From Eurosta solidaginis (lineage: Eukaryota; Arthropoda; Insecta; Diptera; Tephritidae): a stretch of DNA of 64,000 nucleotides. The notes under the pieces are model-generated. The model searched no databases, was not told the DNA's origin, and was given only the letters and a program-made list of their open reading frames with translations. The position numbers and the translations under genes were made by a program. Every line of letters starts with the position of its first letter. The stretch's first letter is position 1. The stretch lies in assembly GCF_040869045.1 (NCBI RefSeq), contig NC_090324.1:55767346-55831345 (forward strand), read 5' to 3'. Below are positions 53,424-63,592 of the stretch, piece by piece.

Positions 53424-54648
53424 GATCATACGCTGCTACTTTGAAGGTAGAGTGCTGGAATATGAAACGGCTGCTGGAGTAGAAAAGCTTCACGTCACAG
53501 GCGGTGTTCCTCAAGGCTCCGCGCTCGGTCCACTGCTTTGGAATATTATGTACGACGGAGTATTTCGACTCAAGGTACCCAATGGGGTGAAAATTATCGG
53601 CTTCGCGGACGATATCGCATTGGTAATCACCGCCAAGCACCTAGGCGAAATATGCGCCAAATCTAATACAAGCATAGCGATGGTTCAATCGTGGCTTACG
53701 AAAAATGGACTGCAGCTGGCGGAACAAAAAACAGAGGCTGTACTCATATCAAGTAGGAAAAGGGTGGAGCAGGTAACTATAAGAATCGGCCGCCATGACA
53801 TCGACACGCTGCCTGCAATAAAATACTTGGGCGTTGTGATAGACAGGAGGTTGTCATTCAAATCCCACTTAGAGTATGCCAATGGAAAGGTAGCAAAAAC
53901 CGTAGCAGCATTATCTAGGATAATGATAAATGCAAGAGGACCAAAGCAACGACGGCGTCAACTTCTGGCTGGCGTTGTAAAAAGCCAAATACTTTACGGG
54001 GCTCCTGTTTGGCATCAGGCCACGGAGAATAAATCATACTTCCGCGGGGTAAAGTCGACTTACCGCCTGTGTGCACTACGCATCTGTAGAGCCTTTAAAA
54101 CTGTCTCTGACGACGCAGCACTAATCATCGCAGGAATGTGTCCTATAGACATATTAGCAAAAGAAGCAGCGACGATTTATCGGGATCAAAGCTCAAGTAA
54201 CGGAGCACGAGAGCGAAGTGTGCAGAACTGGCAGCTCAGCTGGAATGCCTCAACAAATGGTCGTTGGACACACCGATGTATCCCAGATATTAATATATGG
54301 ATATCTAGAAAGCACGGCGAGGTGGATTTCTACCTCTCACAGTTTCTGAGTGGTCACGGATGCTTTAAGGAATATTTTCACCGATTCAATCACGAGCCTA
54401 ACAACATATGCGATCACTGCGGCGGCGATACAGTAGAAGATGTTTACCATATATTTTTCGAGTGTCCTAGGTTCTATAGCTCGAGATGCAAACTGTGCAG
54501 AATATTTGGAGAGGATTACACTCCTGAAACAATTGTTGGATGCATGCTACAAAGCAAGGTAAAATGGTCAGCGGCGTGCGATGTAATAGCGGAAATAATG
54601 AAGTGTCTACGAAGTCTTGAAAGGCTACGGCGCAGCAACGAACATTGA
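53365..54648 (+). CDS. R1-like LINE RT palm, thumb and C-terminal Cys/His domain
   Basis: 427 open codons. Motif B: VTGGVPQGSALGPLLWN; motif C: IIGFADDIALV with both aspartates; AIKYLGVVIDRRLSF; a long helical thumb and connector; HCGGDTVEDVYHIFFECPRF (Cys/His cluster C-x2-C...H-x4-C) near residue 365. Ends at 54648, followed by the structured 3' UTR. The ATG at 53365 is internal to the original ORF; part of motif A is upstream. Confidence 0.85.
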   Translation: MPSTLPDTLDQIGISLYLRRIIRCYFEGRVLEYETAAGVEKLHVTGGVPQGSALGPLLWNIMYDGVFRLKVPNGVKIIGFADDIALVITAKHLGEICAKSNTSIAMVQSWLTKNGLQLAEQKTEAVLISSRKRVEQVTIRIGRHDIDTLPAIKYLGVVIDRRLSFKSHLEYANGKVAKTVAALSRIMINARGPKQRRRQLLAGVVKSQILYGAPVWHQATENKSYFRGVKSTYRLCALRICRAFKTVSDDAALIIAGMCPIDILAKEAATIYRDQSSSNGARERSVQNWQLSWNASTNGRWTHRCIPDINIWISRKHGEVDFYLSQFLSGHGCFKEYFHRFNHEPNNICDHCGGDTVEDVYHIFFECPRFYSSRCKLCRIFGEDYTPETIVGCMLQSKVKWSAACDVIAEIMKCLRSLERLRRSNEH

Positions 54649-54803
54649 ACAGTCGAGTTGTGTGGGTGGATAACAAATTGCTAAGGTGGAGGGATCGAGC
54701 TGAGCACGTATTGAATGAAAGGCCTCCGTACAATTAGCGGCGTGAGAATGATAACATAAGAAAATACCGTAATATATGTAGGTAAATGTAATAGCAAACC
54801 AGG

Positions 54804-55047
54804 CGACGGATTGGAGACAAGGCCTCTTCAACCGTTCGAATACTGCGCCAGGTGAAGGTATAAAGCACGGATTGGAGACACGGCCTCTTCAACCGTGCGA
54901 CCAAAAGCAGTCAACATACACGCAACAACAAACCTACGGATTGGAGACAAGGCCTCTCCAACCGTAGAAACAACGAGTATGATGGTAAACGTCTCACATG
55001 CAATCAGAGTTTATACTCGGATTGGAGAGAAGACCTCTCCAACCGGT
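54804..55047 (+). other. Four tandem hairpins in LINE 3' UTR, with covariation
   Basis: Hairpins at 54804-54838, 54865-54898, 54934-54967 and 55016-55047. Inner stem TTGGAG with CTTCAA or CTCCAA; a constant bulged A; outer stem: GCACGG/CCGTGC in the second, CTACGG/CCGTAG in the third, ACGG/CCGT in the first, CGG/CCG in the fourth. Compensatory changes keep pairing. Loop near ACAAGGC, with CTTC to CTCC switching between G-U and G-C. Confidence 0.85.
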
Positions 55048-55299
55048 GGAAGTACGAGGAAAGTATTGTGGAAAAAAAAAAAAATTCCTATTTATACATA
55101 TATAATTTATTTACACATAGATACATATGTAAAAAACAAAACCCTACAATACAAGTAGTCGAACGCACAAGCATGCCACAAGCACTATATGCACAGTGTT
55201 TAAGGTAGGCTTGCAAATATTCGTAGAAGTGGTATGCGTCAAGCACATTCAGGTAGTAAGCAGGGCGTGTCAGTCCCAGCGTTAACCATACCGCGGCAC

Positions 55300-55491
55300 T
55301 ATCTAAGTACAGCAACGTGACCCCGACAGACGTAGAGCTTAGTGCTCAACCTACCTCCCGACGGAATACTTGACGGTAGTACCGGGGGGTAAATGGTACT
55401 CAGACGGTAGGAGGTTTAGTGCGGTTAAAGTCCCACACTGACTATGAGGCTTTCGATGCTTCCTCCTCGTAAAACAAAAAAAAAAAAAAAA
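55300..55491 (+). mobile_element. Short LINE 3' end with A17 tail
   Basis: Sequence with GGTAGGAGG and AAAGTCCCACACTGACTATG leading to GCTTCCTCCTCGT and then an A-rich tail (about 55470-55491). This looks like the 3' UTR and poly(A) of a second LINE copy, 5'-truncated. The start is not defined. Confidence 0.5.
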
Positions 55492-56864
55492 ACATACATA
55501 ATACAGAAAAAACAAACACATAGGTGCATGGAATTCGTCAATGTTGCTAGGTTGTTAGTAACATAGTGACTGCTGCTAACAACCTGATGCCAACACGCAA
55601 CATCTTATTTCCGCTGCAACATTGTGTCTACTGTAGGTACAATGTTGACTGTTGTCAATACGTGATGTCATTAGATTAGTGGCAACATTGCGGCTAAGGC
55701 ACGGAATTGGACACAAAACACATAACCACATAGACACATATACACGCTGCCACTCACTCAAGCCAGTATGGAGACAGGCTGTCGTTACAGTACCTGACCA
55801 ATCGATACTGCCGCAATTGGTCTTCCATGGAAATTTCTCAAAAGATTATACCAATCGGCACCCAGTTGTGTAATTATAACACGCTCGAAAGCTGTCTGAA
55901 GTTGTCGGGGAGATTGCTGCGCGCATATTTTTTTATATAGGAAACAAATTTAATTAATAGGGTCAAATAATGTTTTAATGATGTGCTGCTTTCGCTGGCA
56001 GTTAGCGTACGGCCAGTGCTAGCCTTTATATTTGTTTGATTCTTGCTACTACATAAACTCTAAGTGAAAATTCGATCAAATTTCGCTGTGACTGTCAATT
56101 GCTGGTTTTGTAATCAAAACATTCGGAGTACCGTATTTGGAATCCAATAGCTGAATGTACCCACATTGTGCACAATACAAGGTTTTACTAAAGCTGGCGA
56201 TTATAATCGTGATATGTTTCAACAATTCAATTGCAGTAATAAGTCTGTTGGTATAGCGAGATTGGATCAGTCCTGAACGGCGCGTGACATATCAGTGTCT
56301 GCGATGATCGCAACTAAAAGTAACGGCCTCTGCCATGAATGAAATAAGACACAGCGTTCAAAAGTGGAAAGGTTGGCTCAATTCGAACTTAAAAGTGAAT
56401 CGCGATTGGATGTAGAGCATCAGTGATATAAATCTAAACTAGACTAGCAATACTGCTTGTGTGGCACTTGCGAACGCCATTTACGTAAAGTACTACATGT
56501 AAAGAAGAAAATGGTGCTTGGCTCCAAAAATTTCTTGATTTCATTATCAAATGTTCTGAGACGTTAAAACAAGCACATTTCAATCATATTCGTCAAGTGC
56601 AACGTCAACTTTGAAAACATCGTCTCTGCTTGCACATCACCATACTCACTATAATTAATTTAATTTGCTTATGATATATGCTGCCAGAACGGAAAAGAGA
56701 GCATATACATAACTACTGTTCAGGGCTCGTGTTTTTACTAGGTACATATCAGAAGTTAGCACCTATCCATTATTGGAAAAACTAAAATTATTCATACTCA
56801 CAATTTTCATGATGCCTTTGTATTCATTGGGATTGAAATTTCCACAAATTACACGCAGCAACTG
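55492..56864. other. Unassigned
   Basis: Nothing identified in about 1.4 kb apart from a degenerate AACATTG/ACAATGTT-rich section at 55540-55690 (repeated GTTGCTAG/CTAACAACC and AACATTGTGTC-like phrases). No domain-bearing ORF. Confidence 0.5.
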
Positions 56865-57660
56865 TAGATAATTTAGAGACTCACCTCGGTAATCGCCGAT
56901 TTGAGGTGGAATGATTGGCTATCCGCTGACTCGATCACGCTTACGCCTTTTCCTCGTGGAGGCTTCTTACCAAACTGTGGATGACCTTTCTTCACACCAG
57001 ATTCAAATGAGATTAGACAAATACGTGTACGTGTAGACCAAGAATTCCAACTGCAAATGCTTGGTAGTTACAGGTGCTTGGACTATGTATTGAACAGCTG
57101 ATGTTGGTCAGATAATTTTCGGCAGTTCCGGCGTAGTAGTGCACACTAGGAGGAAGTTTTCAAACACGAGAATGTGGTGCCCAAATTGATAACACCTTTC
57201 TTGGAATAGGTTATGGTTTATTCTTTATTTCCCTGAGGGGGATTTTAACAACTGCGGTTGAACGCAATACTGTGGTTGTACGATATGAAATACCCGTACT
57301 GATGCGCGATTATCGCAAAGTTTATATGGCAAGATTCACGTTTTTTGGTAATATACAATTGACGCGAGCATAAAATGGATATAACAATACAATACCGTAT
57401 GTAAATTGGATGTTCCTCGCACAGTGTTGCTTGGTAGAAAAGGTGATGATTTTCCAGGAAAACGATGGTTCGCACGATAGCACAAATCGCAATCTTTCAA
57501 CAGCACTTTGATTTCCAAAAAAAACTCTGCAACCGGGATATTCGTATTTAGATAATTTGCGCGAAACAAAACTTTATTTAGGAGAACGTGTCTTTTTCAG
57601 GCAAAGATGACAACAATTATATGAAAAATTTACAAGACCAAAAGGTGGTTGTTTTCTGAC
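56865..57660 (-). repeat. BEL 3' LTR (inner limit approximate)
   Basis: Bases 56865-57272 match 63593-64000 with one mismatch. The inner start is inferred from TGTCAG on the minus strand at 57660; this cannot be confirmed because the other LTR runs off the window. Confidence 0.8.
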
Positions 57661-57661
57661 A

Positions 57662-57687
57662 GATGGCGATCATGCCAGATCGCCATC
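57662..57687. repeat. Perfect 10-bp inverted repeat at the LTR boundary
   Basis: GATGGCGATC - ATGCCA - GATCGCCATC. It sits where the polypurine tract (minus strand AAGGAAAGGATGG) meets the 3' LTR. Confidence 0.9.
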
Positions 57688-57950
57688 CTTTCCTTGCGGC
57701 GAATTTGATTTGGTGGATTTTGCGCGGTGGAGGCTGCCACACGGCCATGAGCACTCCCAATAGGGAATTTAAGGGTAAATGCCATGTATTGATTTTGGGG
57801 GTAATTCAATATGAAAAAAATACAATTCAAGAGATCGAATACAATACACGGTACGGGTTATATATAATTCATAGCTATACGTATGTACAAGAGGGTGATG
57901 GGACGGGTGACAGCCTACGCCGCGCAAACATCCTGGCCCGCCTAGGCGTA

Positions 57951-58538
57951 CTAAGCGCCTAACGTGTGCTGCAGCTCGGTCAGAGCTCGAACTGCTTCCT
58001 TGATGAGGATTTTGCCCACTTTGGTTTTGTACGTGGCAGTTCGTAAACCGGTAGCGGTGCACCGGATGGTGCGGTCTGACACGGTCGGTGGGCGCTGGTT
58101 ACGCCGGGAACGGGGTGTGGGCGATGCTGCTGCCGGTTGTTGTTGATGAGTGCTGCGTTTTGGTGGTTCGCGGCGGCGCGACTGACGATGATGGCGCCCC
58201 GGCTGCGGGGGTTGGCGACTCCCTGTTTCGCGGTGGAGTAGTGTGTGGTGATGGAGCCCACATACGTGACAGCGCTCGCGGGACGTACACACGCTCGTGT
58301 GATGGGACAATGCCAGGCAGTTGGTGCAGTATTTGTGCGCCCTGGCAATCATGGCGCGTTGTTGGGGTTCCATGGCCGTAAACAGTGGGCAAGTCGAGAG
58401 CGCGTGGTGCCGCATACACAAACGGCATCGTCGATAGTCGGCGACGGCATCGGCATTTCGTGGTGAGATCGTTGGCACTGTCACTTGGGACGCCAAGGAG
58501 CGACGCGGTGTAGGAACCGGGGCACGTTGACGATTCAT
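57951..58538 (-). CDS. BEL 3' ORF: zinc-knuckle protein in env position
   Basis: 195 intact codons. ATG 58538 directly follows a pyrimidine tract and AG (CTCCTTTTTTCAACAG, 58554-58539), so it is probably translated from a spliced RNA; a donor candidate CAG/GTAATC lies in the leader at 63239-63240. N-terminus MNRQRAPVPTPRRSL; then CRLCMRHHALSTC, AHKYCTNCLALSHHTSVC and CHVCGLHHHTLLHR (three Cys/His clusters, residues 37-112); a His/Pro/Arg/Gln-rich basic region; conserved end RCTATGLRTATYKTK...IKEAVRALTELQHTLGA. No signal peptide or membrane segment, so not an envelope. Probably RNA-binding. Related ORFs: 40227-40804 and 25161-26390. Confidence 0.82.
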   Translation of the reverse strand: MNRQRAPVPTPRRSLASQVTVPTISPRNADAVADYRRCRLCMRHHALSTCPLFTAMEPQQRAMIARAHKYCTNCLALSHHTSVCTSRERCHVCGLHHHTLLHRETGSRQPPQPGRHHRQSRRREPPKRSTHQQQPAAASPTPRSRRNQRPPTVSDRTIRCTATGLRTATYKTKVGKILIKEAVRALTELQHTLGA

Positions 58539-58658
58539 CTGTTGAAAAAAGGAGTATATGAATGTGTGTTGTATATTGAGGAGAACATCAAGGTAGGGAC
58601 TGCCTGTGAGAGTTGCGGTATGATTCAGTTTGTTCTGAGATGGTATCGATAGTTAAGC

Positions 58659-61600
58659 TTAGTGGACTGTAGTTGGTTGGGGAGATGGTAAAGAACCGTG
58701 GGGTTCTGAGTCGAATTCCGCTGGTGGCAGGAAACACAATTTTGTGATAGGCCTGGTGAGCACACCATTTTGCGTGCGTACGTCGACTACTCGGATATGG
58801 CCGTCTCTTCCTATATGGGTGTCTTCCACGCGTCCTAGGCGCCATTCGGTGGGGGGTAGGTTGTCTTCCTTAATGACGACTAGATCGCCGATTTTAGGGG
58901 GAGGTTGAGCGGTTTGCCATCGATAACGCTTATGTAACTCCATGAGATAGTCATTCTTCCAGCGTTTGCTGAATTGGTGATGTAAGACTTTCAACCGGTC
59001 CCACCGGTTGATCATAGAGAGGTGTTCATAGTTCGGCTCGGGGATGGCGAGGAGGGGTGCGCCTCGGAGAAAGTGGCCAGGTGTGAGGGCGGTGAGATCC
59101 GCTGGGTCCTGGGAAAGCGGGGAGATAGGGCGAGAATTGAGAACGGCCTCGATACGAATTAATAGGGTTGAGAATTCCTCAAAGGTGAAGCTATGTGTTC
59201 CGGCAACCCTTTTAAAATGGGTTTTAAAGCTTTTGACGGCAGATTCCCATAATCCGCCCATGTGGGGTGCGCCGGGGGGTATAAATTTCCAATCGATGCC
59301 TTGTGGCGCATACTTTTGGACAATATCTGTCGAGACTTCGTTGAGGAAGGCGACGAACTCTGCTTCGGTAGCTCGCTTAGCACCAATGAATGTTGTGCCG
59401 TTGTCGCTCATCATTTGCTTCGGGTACCCTCGACGCCCTACAAACCGGGCGAAGGCAGCGAGAAAAGCCTTACTAGTGAGATCCGAACACAATTCCAGGT
59501 GGATCGCCTTGGTAGTGAAGCAAACGAAAACGGCCACATAACCTTTTACGAGGGTTGGAGATCGGAGCATCGAAGCTTTGATGTGAAACGGGCCGGCGAA
59601 GTCTACGCCAGTAGTAGTGAAGGGGGGCGCGAAAGTGCATCGTTGGGGGGGTAAAGCTGCCATTATTTGGGATTGCGTTTGTCGCTTATGAATGGTGCAG
59701 ACTTTACATTGGAATATACATTTTTTCAGCTGAGGTTTGAGTCGGGGGGTATAGAATTCCTGCCTCATAGCTTGTTGCAGGAGGCGGAGGTCCGCATGGA
59801 GGAAGCTCTCGTGTAGAAACCTTATATAAAGGGTAGTAAATCTAGCCTTTTCGGGGAGAATGATGGGATGACACTCATTGTAGGTCATGTCGGCATTTAC
59901 TAATCTTCCGTTGGCCCGGAGAATCCCGTTTGTATCCAGGAAGGGGTCAAGTGCCAGTAGGGGACTTCGCTTTCCGATTGGTTTTGAATTTTCGAGAGAG
60001 GCTTTTTCGGAAGCGAAGAATCTCGACTGAGTCAAGCTCAGCAGACGGGTTTTCGCGCGCATGACGTCGGCGTAAGAGAGGGCGGGATCGTTAGGGGTAT
60101 GATTGCCTCCGACAGCATTTCTCAGCCGAGTTACAAACTTCAACATATACGCTGTTACGCGTAGGGCGCGGGGATAGGAGGAGGACCGTTCCAAGAAGTC
60201 TTCCGACTCTTCCGCTGCATGCAGTGATTCGACTCGGCGAAGTTCGGGGGGTACAATATTCCTGGCCGTTGGTGTTGGCCAGTCCTCGGGGGGTCGGGAA
60301 AGCCACTCTGGGCCATTCCACCATAGCGATGAGCTAGCTAGCTCGAGTGGGGTGCATCCTCTGGTGCCCATATCTGCGGGATTATCCTTGCTGCGTACAT
60401 GTCGCCAAGTGGCATTGCCGATGAGGTCGATGATCTACGCAGTTCGATTGGAGACATAGGTTTTCCAGGAATGAGGTGGTTTCTCAAGCCAGGCTAAAAC
60501 GATTTCAGAGTCAGACCACAGGGTTAACTTTCGCTGATTGAGGCCGAGATGGGATTGGACAACTGCGACTAACTTGGCTAATAAGACCGCGCCGCATAAC
60601 TCTAGTCGTGGCAAACTTACGGTTTTTAGGGGGGCCACTTTCCCTTTAGAGACTAAAAGGTGAGAGAATACTTGAGTTCCTACGGTGGTTCTTACGTAGA
60701 GTGTCGCGCAATAAGCCTTTTCCGAAGCGTCGCAGAAGCCATGGAGCTCAACTGGTTTATCGGGGTGGTAATTTGTCCAGCGTGGTATTTGAATATCCGA
60801 GATCGTTGGGAGATTGTCGGCGAACTGCGCCCACTTGATGAGACGGAGGGGTTTCACAGGCTCATCCCAGTCAGTCCCGTCTAGCCATAGCTCTTGCATC
60901 AAGACTTTTGCTTGGATCATAATTGGCGTTAGCCACCCTGCGGGATCGAAAAGTTTCGCAATGGAGGAGAGGATTTGCCGCTTCGTGGCTGCAGTGGATG
61001 CCGGATTTGAGTCGACGGTATACGAGAATGTATCCGTTAGGGCGTTCCACTGGATGCCCAGGGTCTTGGCTGTGCTAGTCTTTTCGAACTCGAGAAAGTT
61101 TGTTTCCAGCAGATCAGTTTTCGATATTTTTTGGAGGATGTTGGGATGGTTTGCCGTGATCTTTTTTAGGGGAAAGCCGGCTGAATTGAGAGCATCTATA
61201 GTCTCTGTTAGGGATTGCTCGGCTGATTGAAGATCATGACTGCCAGATAAAATATCGTCAACATACGTCTCGGATTTTAGTATTGGGGCTGCGCGTGGAT
61301 GGGAATCGGCTATGTCTTTCGCCAGCTCGTGTAGAGTGCGAATAGCCATGAAAGGCGCGCAGTTAACCCCGAAGGTGACCGTTTTTAACTTGTAGTCCTT
61401 TATTGGACTGTGTTCGGGGGTTCGGAATATTATCCGTTGGTAGTCTCGGTCATCGGGGTGCAAGAGAATTTGGCGGTACATTTTCTCGACATCGCCATTA
61501 AACACATATTTATATGTTCGCCATTTCAGCAACATAAGTCGGAGATCGGGTTGGAGGGTTGGTCCGGTACATAAAACATCGTTGAGGGAGTGACCGGAAC

Positions 61601-62267
61601 CCGACTTTTTGGAGGCGTTGAACACAACTCTGACTTTTGTTGTCTTTTTGTCTGGCCTTACGACTGCATGGTGAGGGAGATAGAATGAGCAGTATTTACC
61701 CAGGGATTCTATTTCGTTGGGACTGCATTCTTCCATGTGGCCTAGGGACAGATATTCTTCGAGTACCTGGTCGTACTGCTGCTTGAGATCGCCCTTTTTT
61801 GAGAGGGAACGTTCCATGCCGTGGAACTGTCGTAGGGCTGCAGTACGGGACTGACCTAGGTCGACATCGTTCGGGAATGTTGGTTTAAAGGGGAGCCGAA
61901 CCATATATCGACCGTCATCCATGCGAGTGGTTGTGCTTTGATAAAAGTCTTCGCACATTTTATCTTCTGGGGTTTCCGCTCGCACTCTGGGTATTTCTTC
62001 GATTTCCCAGAATTGCCTTAGCTGTTCATTCAGCTGGACATTCGTCACTTCCCACGCTTGAGAGGAGTGTGATCCGACCTTTTCGGGGGTTTGGCCACTT
62101 ATTATCCAGCCAAATATCGTGTTTTGTGCTAGCAGTGTGGGCGAGATCTTTTCTATGCCATTTAGCATTATTTGTGGGATAAGATCACTGCCTAATACCA
62201 GATCAATTTGGGAGGGGTTGTGAGTGTTCTGGTCTGCTAGCTTGAGATGGGACCATTTGCGCATTTG
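58659..62267 (-). pseudogene. BEL pol (RT, RNase H, integrase), one in-frame TAG
   Basis: About 1200 codons in one frame, broken only by TAG at 60437-60435 between RNase H and integrase. It starts in the protease C-terminal half ([30 protein letters not shown]), then [51 protein letters not shown] (YVDD intact), [18 protein letters not shown]. RNase [47 protein letters not shown]. Integrase from 60371: [92 protein letters not shown] all present. Protease D-S-G absent. Confidence 0.9.
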
Positions 62268-62317
62268 GCCATTATTTGGGATTGCGTTTGTCGCTTATGA
62301 ATGGTGCAGACTTTACA
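62268..62317 (-). other. 50-bp templated filler copied from integrase
   Basis: Identical over 50 bases to 59659-59708 in the same element (integrase region [14 protein letters not shown]). It sits exactly where the gag C-terminus and protease start have been deleted. Confidence 0.92.
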
Positions 62318-63078
62318 GATATATTAATATGGGGTCCCAACTGTCTGTCGAGACTTGTTGGGTTGCTAATATCTGGAGGCAGTTATTAACGGAGGATTGC
62401 AATCGCTGGATGTCTTCGCTGTTTTCAGTCGGAATGGGCTTGAGGGTCATGAGGGCTTTGATTTGGTTGTCGACCAGGACTCTTTTATTTTCATAACGGG
62501 ATTTAAGAGCTTCCCAAGCCAGAGCAAAGTTGTCATCACTCAGTGGAAATTGTTTTACTATCTGGCCGGCTTTTCCTTGGGTTTTGTACCTGAGGTGGTA
62601 CAGTTTTTTGGGCGCTCGAGAGTTTGGGGTGGTTGATATAGACCGCCGTGAACATGTCACGGAAGGACGGCCATTGATCATAACTGCCGTAAAATACTTC
62701 GGTGTCACAGGCGGGTACCTTGAGGTGCATCCCGGAACTTTCTTGGGGAGTGGTAGTTGTAGTGGGGACGGGATTGCTTAGTACCCTTAGCTGGAGCTGA
62801 TCGCCTATTCTTGCCTTTGTGTCTTCATATGCTATAAGACAGGCGCGGTATTTATTGAAGGCTGAGGCCTTAAAGTCGACGGGAAGATCGTTGTCGTCAG
62901 ATTCCACGACAGCGTCATATGCGCTCTGTAGCCTTTCCCAGAACACATCAATATTTTTGTCTTTTATCTTTAGGGATGCCTCGGTGTTATCTTGGATCTC
63001 GGTTGTGCCGAACCGAGCGCAGTAATCAGTAAAGAGATCCGTTTCGGATATAAATTTATTTTCGACCACGGTAGCCAT
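62318..63078 (-). pseudogene. BEL gag, frameshifted and C-terminally deleted
   Basis: From ATG 63078: MATVVENKFISETDLF, FWERLQSAYDAVVESDD, KYRACLIAYEDTKARIGDQL, VPACDTEVFYGSYDQWPSFRDMF, AVYINHPKLSSAQK. An A6 run (62604-62609) shifts the frame; LYHLRYKTQGKAGQIVKQFP, AWEALKSRYENKRVLVDNQI and STDSWDPILIYL follow to the break at 62318. The zinc-knuckle nucleocapsid and the start of pol are missing. Homologous to gag at 16084 and 45932. Confidence 0.88.
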
Positions 63079-63576
63079 TCTAAAAAAGGACTTGCTTAGT
63101 TTTACTTTAGCTATTTTGGGACTGCCTGGTGTTTATTTATGAGGGAATACCAAAGGCAGAAGCCTTCCTATCGGTCAAGAGTGGGTAAGTTAGGACCAGT
63201 TAGATTAATTGGGAGTAGTCGGAGACCAGTTGGGATTACCTGCAGAATTTGCTGCTGGGTATTTCAGACTATGTGAAAGTGGCCGAATTTTTTGCTGGGT
63301 ATCGTCAACAATGTAAATGTGGAGATATGTATATAATTTATACCGCAAGGGACACAAGTTAACTTTGTAAGAGTATGAGTGGGATATGCCGGTTTGTAAT
63401 ACACCGCTTTTATGAACGTTTGTATATGGTGGTGGGAATATACATATATATTTTATGGCGGGAAAATTGTATTTTTGGCGGGAAAATTGTATATAATTGG
63501 GAGCCGCCAAAAATTTTTTGGGAGGGATATATTTTAATATATGTATATTATTTTAAAAGGGGCTGGTTTCGTCAAT
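63079..63576 (-). other. BEL leader with splice-donor candidate
   Basis: Untranslated region between PBS and gag. Minus strand CTGCAG/GTAATC at 63245-63234 is a good donor match. A GGCGGGAAAATTGTAT unit is repeated in tandem at about 63458-63493. Confidence 0.55.
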
Positions 63577-63592
63577 GGCGACGAAGGACCAT
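63577..63592 (-). promoter_or_regulatory. Primer binding site of BEL
   Basis: Minus strand TGGTCCTTCGTCGCC starts one or two bases inside the 5' LTR end; TGGTC recurs at 45028 in the other BEL. Confidence 0.7.

Larger units (their letters stand above)
52171..55083 (+). mobile_element. R1-like LINE, 5'-truncated, with hairpin-rich 3' UTR and poly(A)
   Basis: Endonuclease end, RT, C-terminal Cys/His domain, 3' UTR with four hairpins (54804-55047) and an A13 tail at about 55071-55083. There is no RNase H after RT and motif C is FADD, as in the R1 clade. Broken by one nonsense codon and several frameshifts. No clear target-site duplication. No rDNA target around it. Confidence 0.78.

Noticed and set aside
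54937..54967. Hairpin series as a CRISPR array or integron-like repeats
   Set aside because: Unequal spacing, inside a eukaryotic LINE 3' UTR; not prokaryotic.
55540..55690. AACATTG/ACAATGTT-rich stretch as a tRNA or snoRNA gene
   Set aside because: No cloverleaf, C/D or H/ACA boxes could be placed.
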